Assembly (NCBI GenBank): GCA_024684215.1 | Contig: JAIKXH010000099.1 | Span: 1 to 51,643 of the forward strand | Length of the DNA: 51,643 nt | DNA from: Lachnospiraceae bacterium | GTDB lineage: Bacteria > Bacillota > Clostridia > Lachnospirales > Lachnospiraceae | Direction: 5' to 3' | Shown here: one piece after another, positions 8,149-17,068 of the stretch | Layout of the letters: every line of letters starts with the position of its first letter | Numbering within the stretch: position 1 is the stretch's first letter | Notes under the pieces: generated by a model | Told to the model about the DNA's origin: nothing | The model's input: the letters and a program-made list of their open reading frames with translations, nothing else | Databases searched by the model: none | Program-made: the position numbers and the translations under genes

Positions 8149-10299
8149 ATGAAGGCAGACTTTCGTGATCCTAAATATTATGTAAACCGAGAGATAAGTT
8201 GGGTTCAGTTTGACCACAGAGTCCTAAATGAGGCAAAAAATAAGCGAGTGCCTTTATTTGAAAGACTTAAATTTATGAGTATCGTATCCTCTAACCTTGA
8301 TGAGTTTTTTATGGTCAGAGTAGCTTCACTAATTGATATGATACATGCCGATTACGATAAAAAGGATATAGCAGGCATGAAACCCAAGAAGCAATTGGAG
8401 GCTCTTTTGGAAGAGATACATAATCTTACAAATGAGCAGTACAGTGCTTTTAACAGATCGCTTGTTCCGGCGCTTCGGGATAAGGCCGGACTTGAAATCG
8501 TACGCCATCACGAAGAACTGACAAATACCGAAAAAAGTTTTGTGGACAGGTATTTTTCAGAGAGTGTTTATCCTGTTCTGACGCCTATGGCAGTGGACCT
8601 TTCAAGACCATTTCCCCTTATCAGAAATAAGACTTTAAACATAGGAGCAATGGTTAGAAAAAAAGGAACCAACGGTGAGCTTGAATTTGCCACTGTTCAG
8701 GTACCTGCGGTTTTGGACAGACTGGTTACTCTGCCCGGAAGAAAGAAACCTTCAAGAGTTATACTTTTAGAGGAAGTAATTGAGAGAAATATTTCAAAGC
8801 TTTTCCTCCACTATGATATCGTGTGTGCTCATCCATACAGAATTACCCGAAACGGAGATTTTACTATCCAGGAGGATGAGGCTGAGGACCTCTTAAAGGA
8901 GATAGAAAAGCAGGTTAAAAAAAGACAGCGAGGAGAAGCCATAAGACTCGAGGTTGAGGACGGAATAGACAAAAGACTCCTTAAATTCCTCAGAAAAGAG
9001 TTAAAGGTAAACGATAACGCAGTATTTAAAATCGACGGACCTTTGGACCTTACTCTCTGCATGAAGATATATGGATTACCCGGATATAACGAGTTTAGAG
9101 AGAAAAAGCACGTCCCGACGCCCGCACCGGAATTTGAGACCACCGGAAGTATCTTTTCCGTTATAAGAAAGGGTGACGTTATGCTTCACCACCCTTACCA
9201 GAGCTTTGAGCCCGTAGTCGATTTCATAAAACAGGCGGCTGTGGATCCAAGTGTACTTGCGATAAAGCAGACGCTTTACAGAGTCAGCGGAAATTCACCT
9301 ATAATTGCAGCGCTTGAGCAGGCGGCTCAAAATGATAAACAGGTTACTGTTTTGGTAGAACTTAAGGCTCGTTTTGACGAGGAAAACAATATTGAATGGG
9401 CAAAACAGCTTGAGAAATCCGGTGTTCACGTAATATACGGACTAGTTGGATTAAAGACCCATTCCAAGATCACTTTGGTAGTCAGAAAAGAAGAGAGCGG
9501 AATCAGGAGATATGTTCACTTAGGAACAGGCAACTATAACGATGCAACCGCTAAGCTTTATACAGACATAGGATTGTTTACATGCGATTTAAAGGTTGGT
9601 GAGGATGCCACCGCGGTATTCAACATGCTGTCGGGGTATTCCGAGCCTGAAGTATGGAACGACCTTATACTTGCGCCTATATGGTTAAAGAGCAGATTTT
9701 TGGAGCTTATAGGCAGGGAAACAAAAAATGCTAAGGCAGGAAAGAAAGCATATATCCTGGCAAAAATGAACTCCCTTTGCGATCCCGATATTATAGCGGC
9801 ACTATACGCTGCAAGTACAGCCGGAGTTAAGATTGACCTCATAGTAAGAGGTATTTGTTCGTTGATGGTTGGAATACCCGGCGTCTCGGAAAACATAACC
9901 GTAAGATCGATTGTCGGAACCTTTTTGGAGCACAGCAGGATATTCTATTTTGAAAACGGCGGAAAAAGCGAAGTATACTGCGGAAGCGCCGACTGGATGC
10001 CGAGAAATCTTGAGCGCAGGGTTGAAATAGTTTTTCCCATAAAGGATAAAAAGCTAAGGGATGAACTGGTTCATATACTTGAAGTGGAAATGAAGGATAA
10101 TATCGGAGCTTCGATATTACAGCCTGAGTCCTGTCAGTATGCAAAGCAGAACAGACGAGGCAAAAAGGCAATCAATTCTCAGGAGATTTTTGTAAAGGAA
10201 GCCTGCGACAAGTATGAGAAATCATTTCCTGTGCCAAGCGATAACAGACGTCGCTTTGTACCGGTTATGAGCAGTCCGGTGCCGGAGGACAAAATATAA
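8149..10299 (+). CDS. ppk1: Polyphosphate kinase 1
   Basis: A 716-residue enzyme that reversibly transfers the ATP gamma-phosphate to inorganic polyphosphate. The N-terminal domain opens with YYVNREISWVQFDHRVLNEA, near identical in layout to other PPK1 proteins, followed by SNLDEFFMVRVA. The catalytic histidine that is phosphorylated is H457 in HLGTGNYND; the second conserved histidine is H595 in LEHSRIFYF. The phospholipase-D-like C-terminal halves are complete (VELKARFDEENNI, LKTHSKI). ATG 8149 is used rather than the upstream in-frame TTG at 8128 because GGAAGGG lies ahead of it and the protein then aligns with family starts. The gene begins four bases after the kinase stop, suggesting coupled translation. 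Confidence 0.95.
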   Translation: MKADFRDPKYYVNREISWVQFDHRVLNEAKNKRVPLFERLKFMSIVSSNLDEFFMVRVASLIDMIHADYDKKDIAGMKPKKQLEALLEEIHNLTNEQYSAFNRSLVPALRDKAGLEIVRHHEELTNTEKSFVDRYFSESVYPVLTPMAVDLSRPFPLIRNKTLNIGAMVRKKGTNGELEFATVQVPAVLDRLVTLPGRKKPSRVILLEEVIERNISKLFLHYDIVCAHPYRITRNGDFTIQEDEAEDLLKEIEKQVKKRQRGEAIRLEVEDGIDKRLLKFLRKELKVNDNAVFKIDGPLDLTLCMKIYGLPGYNEFREKKHVPTPAPEFETTGSIFSVIRKGDVMLHHPYQSFEPVVDFIKQAAVDPSVLAIKQTLYRVSGNSPIIAALEQAAQNDKQVTVLVELKARFDEENNIEWAKQLEKSGVHVIYGLVGLKTHSKITLVVRKEESGIRRYVHLGTGNYNDATAKLYTDIGLFTCDLKVGEDATAVFNMLSGYSEPEVWNDLILAPIWLKSRFLELIGRETKNAKAGKKAYILAKMNSLCDPDIIAALYAASTAGVKIDLIVRGICSLMVGIPGVSENITVRSIVGTFLEHSRIFYFENGGKSEVYCGSADWMPRNLERRVEIVFPIKDKKLRDELVHILEVEMKDNIGASILQPESCQYAKQNRRGKKAINSQEIFVKEACDKYEKSFPVPSDNRRRFVPVMSSPVPEDKI

Positions 10300-10315
10300 T
10301 TAAGGAGTTTTTGGT

Positions 10316-10921
10316 ATGAAGATATATCTTGCGTCGGGGTCACCGAGAAGGCGTGAGTTAATGGCTCAGATAGGACTTAATATAGAAGTTGTGGTCAGTG
10401 ACGCAGACGAGGGCTGCAATGAGAAAAATCCCGCAATGCTTGTAAAGGAACTTTCACGAAGAAAAGCTTTTGCCGTGGCGGAAGAGCTTATGAAAGAGAA
10501 AGCCGGCGAAAACAAAGAAAGCCGGGAAAGCTTTATTGTGATTGGCGCGGACACGGTAGTTTCCTGTGACGGAAATGTACTTGGAAAACCAAAGGATAAA
10601 GATGGTGCCGTCTTAATGCTTAAAAACTTAAGCGGAAGAACTCATGAAGTGTATACAGGAGTTACGATTTGCTGCAAAAAAGGAGAAAACCTCAGCTCCA
10701 ACACTTTTTATGAGTGCACTAAGGTTAGTTTTTTTGATATGTCGGACGGTGAAATAGAAGAATATGTAAATACAAACGATCCGCTCGATAAAGCGGGTGC
10801 CTACGGCATTCAGGGATTTTGTGCCAGATATATAAGCGGCATACAAGGGGATTACAATAATGTGGTGGGGCTTCCTGTGGGACGTCTTTACCAGGAAATT
10901 AAAGAGCTATTACATGAATAA
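10316..10921 (+). CDS. maf: Maf-type nucleoside triphosphate pyrophosphatase
   Basis: A 201-residue house-cleaning enzyme of the Maf/YhdE family, which hydrolyses non-canonical nucleotides (dTTP, UTP, modified forms) to monophosphates. Motifs: LASGSPRRRELM at the N terminus (substrate loop), IGADTVV (catalytic acid), VLGKPKDKDGA, LSGRTHEVYTGV and DKAGAYGIQG. The family length is about 190-200 residues. It starts 16 bases after ppk with AAGGAG, and its last codons overlap the sortase start by eight bases (ATG at 10914, stop ending 10921). The subtype (dTTP versus m7GTP hydrolase) cannot be settled from the motifs I can see. Confidence 0.93.
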   Translation: MKIYLASGSPRRRELMAQIGLNIEVVVSDADEGCNEKNPAMLVKELSRRKAFAVAEELMKEKAGENKESRESFIVIGADTVVSCDGNVLGKPKDKDGAVLMLKNLSGRTHEVYTGVTICCKKGENLSSNTFYECTKVSFFDMSDGEIEEYVNTNDPLDKAGAYGIQGFCARYISGIQGDYNNVVGLPVGRLYQEIKELLHE

Positions 10922-11852
10922 CAAAGTCGGAAAATTGAAGATATGGGCTTTTATCATACTTGGAATCGGTATGATATGTCTTGTCACCGGAAGCATTATA
11001 ACCATTAAAGAAAATACCGGCAAAGAAAAAAGCGGAGCAGAGCTTATAAAGGATGATACGGATATATCCGTGCCCAAAACAGAGGGTAAAAACCCAGAAG
11101 GTGACTCTGAGGGATTGATTGATGGCGAGAATAATGGTATAACCATAGGTGATAGAACTGATAATGATTCAGACTCGGAAGATGGAAAAAAAGCAGAGGA
11201 TACAGAGGAAATCGTTCCTGAGGATTTAGAGGAAGAAATTGAACTGATACCTAATCCCTACAAAGATTATTTTTTGCAGAACCCTGATATGGCTGCATGG
11301 ATAGTGGTGCCGGGAAGCGTTATCGATTACCCTGTTATGTGGACTCCGGATGATGAGCAGTACTATCTAAAAAGGGATTTCAATAAAAACAGCTCAGCTG
11401 CGGGGTGTCTCCTTCTTGATACCGATACCTGCATGGACCCTCTTACGACAAATCTTATAATACATGGTCACAATATGGCTGACGGTTCCATGTTTGGCTC
11501 TATTATGAAATATGAGTCGGAAGATTACATGAAAGAGCACAAATTCATACATCTTTTTGGAAAAGACTATGAGCATATCTACGAAGTTATGGCGGTTTTT
11601 CGCTCAAAGGTGTACTATAAGACTGATGAGTGTTTTAAATTCTACAAATTCTTTAACGCAGATACCGAGGATGAATTCAATTATTTTTATGATAATGTAA
11701 AGGATTTATCTATCTATGATACCGGTGTTACTGCCACGTTTGGAGATAACTTTATAACACTTTCAACATGTGCTTACCACGTAGAAAACGGAAGATTTGT
11801 TGTGGTGGCAAAAGAAATTGAACCCGGCGGTTATTTTGAACCGTTAGAATAA
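10914..11852 (+). CDS. Class B-type sortase
   Basis: A 312-residue membrane transpeptidase that joins surface proteins to the cell wall. A signal anchor (about 7-32) is followed by a very acidic, low-complexity linker (about 40-110; many D, E and G), then the sortase barrel. Catalytic residues seen: H186 in IHGHNMADGSMFGSI, C286 in TLSTCAY and R294 in NGRFVVVAKE. The GHN-M-x-G-S-MF and TLSTC signatures are typical of class B. The ATG at 10914 overlaps the maf stop; an in-frame upstream ATG at 10860 would lie inside maf and is rejected. The next gene encodes a protein with a VPKTG sorting signal, so enzyme and substrate are adjacent. The long acidic linker is longer than in canonical SrtB. Confidence 0.9.
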   Translation: MNNKVGKLKIWAFIILGIGMICLVTGSIITIKENTGKEKSGAELIKDDTDISVPKTEGKNPEGDSEGLIDGENNGITIGDRTDNDSDSEDGKKAEDTEEIVPEDLEEEIELIPNPYKDYFLQNPDMAAWIVVPGSVIDYPVMWTPDDEQYYLKRDFNKNSSAAGCLLLDTDTCMDPLTTNLIIHGHNMADGSMFGSIMKYESEDYMKEHKFIHLFGKDYEHIYEVMAVFRSKVYYKTDECFKFYKFFNADTEDEFNYFYDNVKDLSIYDTGVTATFGDNFITLSTCAYHVENGRFVVVAKEIEPGGYFEPLE

Positions 11853-11875
11853 TATTTACATAAGGGAGGATCAAT

Positions 11876-12646
11876 ATGAGAAAATTAATGAGCATTATTG
11901 GGGCAGTGTTCGGGGCAGCACTGGTAATCGGACTTTTACAGATTCCGATTGACGCCAATGCGGCTACAAATTTTAAACTTACGTGGGATACCGGAACTAA
12001 TGACTGGTATGCAAGCAGCGACGGAGGAGCCACATGGTATTCTAAAGATTATCTTACAAACAATTTTAAAGACGGCGACGTTCTTATAATCGATGGCCAG
12101 AGCGCTTCTTCCGGTATCGTTGAAGTTACTTTAAACGGTAAGATTGGAGAGCTCGCTGTTATCGGAGGAGCATTTGCAAATGTAACTGCTCCCGGAGCCA
12201 CTCTTGCTTATGCATCAACCGGTGGAAATGTACTGGTTTTGAATTCCGATCTTGATACATTAAATGCTAACTATGGAGCAACAAACCAGGTTAACGGTAA
12301 TGTTAAGAATGTTAATTGCACATACAAGGAGGGTAGTCCTATAGTAGTTGGTATTACCGGAACTGTAGGAAGTGCAAATGTACTTATTGCTCCCGACAAG
12401 TGGACTCAGGTAATGGCATTTAATTTTGCGGCAGGAAAGTTTGCTATTAATGAAGACAATACTCTTGCTACAGATGCTCAGTATTACAGCCTTTCAGCAG
12501 GCACTCCGGCAGCATCCGGCTCCGGAAGTACACCTGCTCTTGATGATGTTCCCAAAACAGGAAGAAGCTATAACGGATTAATCCTTATTGCTGCAGCCCT
12601 TGTAATTATTTCAGGTGGAGCATTTATGTACGCGAAGAGCAGATAA
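11876..12646 (+). CDS. VPKTG cell-wall-anchored surface protein
   Basis: A 256-residue secreted protein of unknown function. It has a Sec signal peptide (residues 1-29; basic start, hydrophobic core, cleavage near ANA-AT), a beta-rich body with Gly, Asn, Thr and Val bias (for example VEVTLNGKIGELAVIGGAF and VNGNVKNVNCTY) that resembles stacked beta-helix turns, a short Ser/Gly/Pro linker (about 203-222), the pentapeptide VPKTG at 225-229, a hydrophobic helix (LILIAAALVIISGGAFMYA) and a KSR tail. This is the standard sortase sorting signal with V in place of L. GGGAGG lies upstream of the ATG. Its 3' end overlaps the convergent PHP gene by 36 bases. An adhesin or matrix-like role is only a guess. 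Confidence 0.85.
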   Translation: MRKLMSIIGAVFGAALVIGLLQIPIDANAATNFKLTWDTGTNDWYASSDGGATWYSKDYLTNNFKDGDVLIIDGQSASSGIVEVTLNGKIGELAVIGGAFANVTAPGATLAYASTGGNVLVLNSDLDTLNANYGATNQVNGNVKNVNCTYKEGSPIVVGITGTVGSANVLIAPDKWTQVMAFNFAAGKFAINEDNTLATDAQYYSLSAGTPAASGSGSTPALDDVPKTGRSYNGLILIAAALVIISGGAFMYAKSR

Positions 12647-13516
12647 AACATCATCGGGAATATAGAGACTACCATAGCCGGTGCCCATAGAAAGGCCCGG
12701 CTTATTCTCGCCGTGAAAGTCACTGCCGCCACTTATTAAAAGCCCGTATTTTGATGCGAGCCCTCTGACGTAGCGCTCGTCCGATGCAGAGTGGGTGCAA
12801 TACAAAGCTTCTATGCCAACAAGACCGGCTTTTTTCATTTCACATATGAGACTCTCTAATTGTTTTTCGGTAATATCATAGATAAGAGGATGGGCGAGAA
12901 TGGGAATTCCGCCTGCAAGTAAAGTCATCTCCACCGCCTGGGTGGGGGTGACTTTTTCTCTGGGTACATATCCGGGACAACCGTGTCCCAAGTACCTTTC
13001 AAAAGCTTCTTTGGTGCTTTTTACATATCCGTATTCCACCAAATATCTGGCAAAGTGGGCTCTTGTTAAGACACAATCGGGGAACATTGAAAGCATTCCC
13101 TCATAGCTTATACCTATTCCTAAGCCTGCCAGTTTTTGAGCCATTTTTTCGTTTCTGCCGTCTCTTGATTTTATAAATCCGTCAAGTTTTTTACAGAATT
13201 CTTCATTTTTATAGTCGATAAAAAGACCGACAACATGAATGTCGGTCCCATTCCATTCGGTAGAAAATTCTATTCCGGGGATTATTTCGGGAACAACCGG
13301 ATGATCCTTGCCTTCCGCGTTCACTGCAGTATCCGGAAAAGGGACTGATCCGTTTTTGATTTGGTCTGCATAGGAAATTGCCTCTTCTAGCCCGTCAACA
13401 GTGTCATGGTCGGTGAGGGCAAAGGCGGACAATCCTTTTTCCATAGCATAAACCACGAGTTCGGAAGGAGTGTAGGTTCCGTCAGATTTAGTTGAGTGAT
13501 TGTGTAAATCTATCAT
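12611..13516 (-). CDS. PHP-domain phosphoesterase (TrpH/RNase AM-like)
   Basis: A 301-residue metal-dependent phosphoesterase. The N terminus has the PHP metal motif DLHNHSTKSDGTYTPSEL, then LTDHDTVDGL, PGIEFSTEW, a central LTRAHFARYL segment (family position for the DHIARALV-type metal ligand), PILAHPL, and GSDFHGENKPG at the end. All expected His and Asp ligands are present, so the enzyme looks active. Relatives (E. coli YciV/TrpH) remove 5' nucleotides from RNA or hydrolyse 3',5'-bisphosphates. It starts 41 bases after the ABC-F gene on the same strand with AGGAAGG upstream, so the two are probably co-transcribed. Its last 12 codons overlap the sorting-signal gene on the opposite strand. 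Confidence 0.88.
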   Translation of the reverse strand: MIDLHNHSTKSDGTYTPSELVVYAMEKGLSAFALTDHDTVDGLEEAISYADQIKNGSVPFPDTAVNAEGKDHPVVPEIIPGIEFSTEWNGTDIHVVGLFIDYKNEEFCKKLDGFIKSRDGRNEKMAQKLAGLGIGISYEGMLSMFPDCVLTRAHFARYLVEYGYVKSTKEAFERYLGHGCPGYVPREKVTPTQAVEMTLLAGGIPILAHPLIYDITEKQLESLICEMKKAGLVGIEALYCTHSASDERYVRGLASKYGLLISGGSDFHGENKPGLSMGTGYGSLYIPDDVLSALRVHKCST

Positions 13517-13557
13517 ACTTACATCCTTCCTCGTATTCTTTCGTGGGTTGCCGGTGA

Positions 13558-15195
13558 TTAGTTCTCGTCATCCTCGTTGTTTGCGGTAAATACAGTACGC
13601 TTTCTTGCCATCTCATCGTTTGCAAGATAATCATCATAGGTTGTGATCTTGTCGATGATGGATCCGTCGGGCAAAATCTCAATGATTCTGTTGGCGGTAG
13701 TCTGTACAAACTGGTGGTCATGACATGAGAAAAGTGCCACGCCGGGGAATTTGATAAGTCCGTTATTTAAGGCTGTGATCGATTCCATGTCAAGGTGGTT
13801 TGTAGGCTCGTCAAATATAAGACAGTTTGCGCCCTGAATCATCATCTTTGAGAGAAGGCATCTTACCTTTTCTCCTCCGGAGAGAATTTTTACTTTCTTA
13901 ACTCCGTCCTCACCGGGGAAAAGCATACGTCCCAAGTATCCGCGGACATAAGTTACATCCTTAACGGGTGAGTAACCGGTTAGCCAATCGGTGATGGTAA
14001 GGTCATTGTCAAATTCCTTTGTATTGTCCTTGGGGAAATATGCCTGTGACGTTGTAACACCCCACTTAAAGCTTCCCTCATCGGGCTCTAATTCACCTGC
14101 AAGGATCTGGAAAAGAGTGGTCTTTGCAAGTTCATTTCCTCCGACAAATGCTATTTTGTCCTCGTGTCCCATGATGAATGAAACATTATCGAGAACCTTT
14201 TCACCGTTGATGGTTTTGGATATTCCCTCAACCGAGAGAACTTCGTTACCGATTTCACGCTCGGGTCTGAAATCAATATAAGGATATTTACGGCTTGAAG
14301 GACGCATTTCATCAAGCTGAATCTTTTCAAGGGCACGCTTACGGGAAGTTGCCTGCTTGGATTTTGATGCATTTGCGGAGAACCGTGAGATAAACTCCTG
14401 TAATTCCTTGATCTGTTCTTCCTTTTTCTTGTTGGCTTCCTTCATCTGACGAATCATCAGCTGGCTGGATTCATACCAGAAGTCGTAGTTTCCGGCATAA
14501 AGCTGAATCTTTCCGTAGTCGATATCGGCGATATGAGTACATACCTTGTTAAGGAAATATCTGTCATGGCTGACTACGATAACAGTGTTTTCAAAATCAA
14601 TGAGGAAATCCTCAAGCCATGCGATAGCGTCGAGATCAAGGTGGTTAGTAGGCTCGTCCAAAAGAAGGATATCGGGGTTTCCGAAAAGAGCTTTTGCAAG
14701 GAGCACTTTAACCTTCAAAGAACCGTCAAGCTCTGACATCTGACTGTAGTGGAACTCGGTACCGATTCCGAGACCGTTAAGGAGCATAGCGGCATTGCTT
14801 TCCGCCTCCCACCCGTCCATCTCGGCAAATTCCGCCTCGAGCTCACTTGCACGGATACCGTCTTCCTCGGAGAAATCTTCTTTTGCATAGATGGCATCCT
14901 TCTCTTTCATAATCTGATAGAGACGCTCGTTACCCATTATAACGGTATCCATTACAACGAATGAGTCATATTTGAAGTGATCCTGCTCGAGTACGGAAAG
15001 TCTCTGGCCGGGGGTGATTACGATTTCACCGTTTGTGGTGTCCAAAGCACCGGAAAGGATTTTAAGGAAGGTAGATTTACCTGCTCCGTTTGCACCGATA
15101 AGACCGTAGCAGTTACCTTCTGTAAACTTGATGTTTACTTCCTCGAAAAGGGCCTTTTTTCCTACTCGGTAGGTCACGTTATTTGCACTGATCAT
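13558..15195 (-). CDS. ABC-F family ATPase (YbiT/YkpA-like)
   Basis: A 545-residue soluble protein with two ABC domains and no membrane span, as in ribosome-associated ABC-F proteins. Domain 1: Walker A GANGAGKST at 34-42, Walker B LLLDEPTNHLD, H-loop VVSHDRYFLN. A charged linker follows (KEANKKKEEQIKELQEFISRF, the P-site tRNA interaction motif region). Domain 2: signature LSGGEKVR, Walker B LIFDEPTNHLD and SCHDHQFV. Two oddities: the first signature reads LDGSLKVKV rather than LSGGQ, and the second Walker A reads GGNELAKTT, with Ala where Gly precedes Lys. The family includes EttA, Uup, YbiT/YkpA and antibiotic-protection factors; the overall layout fits YbiT/YkpA best. GAGGTG lies before the start. 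Confidence 0.85.
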   Translation of the reverse strand: MISANNVTYRVGKKALFEEVNIKFTEGNCYGLIGANGAGKSTFLKILSGALDTTNGEIVITPGQRLSVLEQDHFKYDSFVVMDTVIMGNERLYQIMKEKDAIYAKEDFSEEDGIRASELEAEFAEMDGWEAESNAAMLLNGLGIGTEFHYSQMSELDGSLKVKVLLAKALFGNPDILLLDEPTNHLDLDAIAWLEDFLIDFENTVIVVSHDRYFLNKVCTHIADIDYGKIQLYAGNYDFWYESSQLMIRQMKEANKKKEEQIKELQEFISRFSANASKSKQATSRKRALEKIQLDEMRPSSRKYPYIDFRPEREIGNEVLSVEGISKTINGEKVLDNVSFIMGHEDKIAFVGGNELAKTTLFQILAGELEPDEGSFKWGVTTSQAYFPKDNTKEFDNDLTITDWLTGYSPVKDVTYVRGYLGRMLFPGEDGVKKVKILSGGEKVRCLLSKMMIQGANCLIFDEPTNHLDMESITALNNGLIKFPGVALFSCHDHQFVQTTANRIIEILPDGSIIDKITTYDDYLANDEMARKRTVFTANNEDDEN

Positions 15196-15267
15196 TTTAC
15201 ACCTCGTTTGTTTTAATAATACTTATTTTGGTCAACAACTACCTATTATAAAAAATTAAAAGTTTTT

Positions 15268-15297
15268 TTGCAACGATAGGGTGTTTTATATTATAAT
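15268..15297 (+). promoter_or_regulatory. Promoter for zinc-ribbon protein gene
   Basis: TTGCAA (15268-15273), 18-bp spacer, TATAAT (15292-15297). The predicted start point near 15304 falls in the left arm of the hairpin at 15301-15336, so the transcript would begin with a stem-loop. Confidence 0.6.
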
Positions 15298-15300
15298 GTA

Positions 15301-15336
15301 AAAAACAATATGCTAAAAAGCATATTGTTTTTTAAC
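15301..15336. terminator. Perfect bidirectional hairpin with T-run
   Basis: ACAATATGC (15305-15313) pairs perfectly with GCATATTGT (15320-15328) around TAAAAA, flanked by A and T runs, so it looks like a terminator on both strands. It lies between two divergent genes, where a terminator is not expected; it could shield the ABC-F gene from, or attenuate, readthrough or form a 5' cap hairpin on the plus transcript. Confidence 0.6.
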
Positions 15337-15389
15337 GAGCAACAAGCGAAGCGTTCGCGAGCTCAATACAATTTGGAGGGATTTTTATA

Positions 15390-16103
15390 ATGAAATGTAG
15401 TGTATGTGGTTCTGATATCAGACCGGGAGATAAGTTTTGCATGGCATGCGGAACTGCAGTAGAAACCATGATACAGGCTGAGGCTGAAAGCAATGCCGCA
15501 GCACAGGCTACCGCTCCTGCAGCGCCCGTTATTCCCGAAGTGGTTATGCCGGAAGCTGTAACTACGGAGGCACAGACTAAGGCACCTGAGACTGAGCCTG
15601 CTTCAGAACCTGCTCCCACAGGAGCATATTTTGCGGATAAGGCAGAGGAACCTGATGCTCCCGAGACACCGGTAAACGAGACTACTACCGCACAAGGACC
15701 TGTTCCCGTGGCCGTGCCCGTATATGCACAGCAGACACCTGCATATGCACAGCAAAATCCTGCTTACGCACAGGGAAGCGTTAATCAGACCTATGTTCAG
15801 CCTGCAGTTAGCTATGCCCAGAGTGCTGAAGGAGGATATGAGGAGAGAAACGAGGCAACATCAATTCTTGTTTTAGGTATCGTTTCACTTTCACTTGCAT
15901 GCTCGGTGTTCCTTTCAATCGGCGGTATAATCTGCGGAGCAATCGGACTCTCTAAATCCAATGCTTATTATGATAAATACAAGATAAACAGAGGAAAAGC
16001 CGTTGTTGGAAGACATCTTTCCAGAGCGGGTCTTATTACCGGAATAGCTATGGCAGCTTATTTTTCATTGATAATTCTTGCGGCCATTGTTTCGGAGATA
16101 TAA
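15390..16103 (+). CDS. Zinc-ribbon, Pro/Ala/Gln-rich, DUF4190-type membrane protein
   Basis: A 237-residue protein. Residues 3-20 form a zinc ribbon (CSVCG then CMACG). Residues 25-145 are low complexity, rich in Ala, Pro, Glu and Thr, with a YAQQ(T/N)PAYAQ repeat. Residues about 155-237 contain two hydrophobic segments (SILVLGIVSLSLACSVFLSI with GGIICGAIGLSKS, and LITGIAMAAYFSLIILAAIV) in the arrangement of DUF4190 proteins. Such proteins are common in Firmicutes and have no known biochemical role. TTGGAGGGA precedes the ATG. It is followed four bases later by the alpha/beta hydrolase gene. Confidence 0.8.
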   Translation: MKCSVCGSDIRPGDKFCMACGTAVETMIQAEAESNAAAQATAPAAPVIPEVVMPEAVTTEAQTKAPETEPASEPAPTGAYFADKAEEPDAPETPVNETTTAQGPVPVAVPVYAQQTPAYAQQNPAYAQGSVNQTYVQPAVSYAQSAEGGYEERNEATSILVLGIVSLSLACSVFLSIGGIICGAIGLSKSNAYYDKYKINRGKAVVGRHLSRAGLITGIAMAAYFSLIILAAIVSEI

Positions 16104-16106
16104 GTA

Positions 16107-17054
16107 ATGAAAAAGAAGCCTGTCAGAATTATAGTTATTATCATTGTATTTTTATTTATTTCAAACTCTGTTGCCACAAAGATCATTTATGATTCGGTAT
16201 TTGCAAGATATGACAGAAAAGAAGAACTTTCCGTGCTAAGCGATGAAAAGTATGCTTCTCTCATAGAAAAAAGAGAAAGCTTCTTCGTAAACGAGGGGAA
16301 AGAGACCTTAAAGACTTATATGTATGATGCCGAAAACCAAAAAGGTCTTATGGTAATTGCACCGGGCTTACATGCAGGTGCGGATGATTACATCCCGGTT
16401 ATCGATAGTTTTTACAATGCCGGATATGATGTGGTGGCTTTTGACCCGTTAGGATGCGTTGACAGTTCCGGAAAATCTCCAAAAGGTTTTTCACAGGAAA
16501 TCGAGGATTTAAGAAGCGTTCTTTCTTACGTCAGAGACAGTTATCCCGGAGAGGACATATATCTTTTCGGACACAGCAGAGGCGGATTTGCAGTTACCGC
16601 TATTTTAAATGAAGATACGGATATAAAAGGCGTGATAACCGTTTCGGGACTAAACAGTGCCATGGAAGCTATAATCTCGCTTTCATCGAAATACGTCGGA
16701 AAGATTGCTAATCTTAACTATCCTGCACTTTGGTGCTATCAGGCTATGCTTTTTGGTCCCGGGGTAATGGGACTTAAGTCCGATAAAATCGTTTCAAACA
16801 GTGAAGTTCCGGTTTTAGTCATTCAGGGGTCAAAAGACAGCACAGCTCCTATGGATGAATATTCAATCTACTCTCACAAGGAAGAAATAACCGGTGACAA
16901 CGCTACCTATGTACTCTGCTCCGAGCCCGGGCAAAACGGACATACCGATATTATGTATGGCGAGGATGGGGTAAACGAAGGACTTTTTAATTACATATTT
17001 ACGGAGTTTTTAGACAATTGCTCAGATGAGGATTCTATTGAGAATGCCTCATAA
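16107..17054 (+). CDS. Membrane-anchored alpha/beta hydrolase
   Basis: A 315-residue serine hydrolase. An N-terminal hydrophobic segment (about 6-24, IIVIIIVFLFISNSVAT) anchors it, with the hydrolase domain probably outside. Nucleophile S157 sits in the elbow GHSRGG; the acid is probably in GSKDSTAP and the His in GQNGHTDIMYG near the C terminus. The domain resembles the monoglyceride lipase / BAAT-type group (VIAPGLHAGADDYIPVID, VVAFDPLGC). Substrate unknown. It begins four bases after the preceding stop and ends 14 bases before the REC-Hpt start, so it is probably in the same transcript as the signalling genes. Confidence 0.85.
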   Translation: MKKKPVRIIVIIIVFLFISNSVATKIIYDSVFARYDRKEELSVLSDEKYASLIEKRESFFVNEGKETLKTYMYDAENQKGLMVIAPGLHAGADDYIPVIDSFYNAGYDVVAFDPLGCVDSSGKSPKGFSQEIEDLRSVLSYVRDSYPGEDIYLFGHSRGGFAVTAILNEDTDIKGVITVSGLNSAMEAIISLSSKYVGKIANLNYPALWCYQAMLFGPGVMGLKSDKIVSNSEVPVLVIQGSKDSTAPMDEYSIYSHKEEITGDNATYVLCSEPGQNGHTDIMYGEDGVNEGLFNYIFTEFLDNCSDEDSIENAS

Positions 17055-17068
17055 TAGGAGATTTGCCA

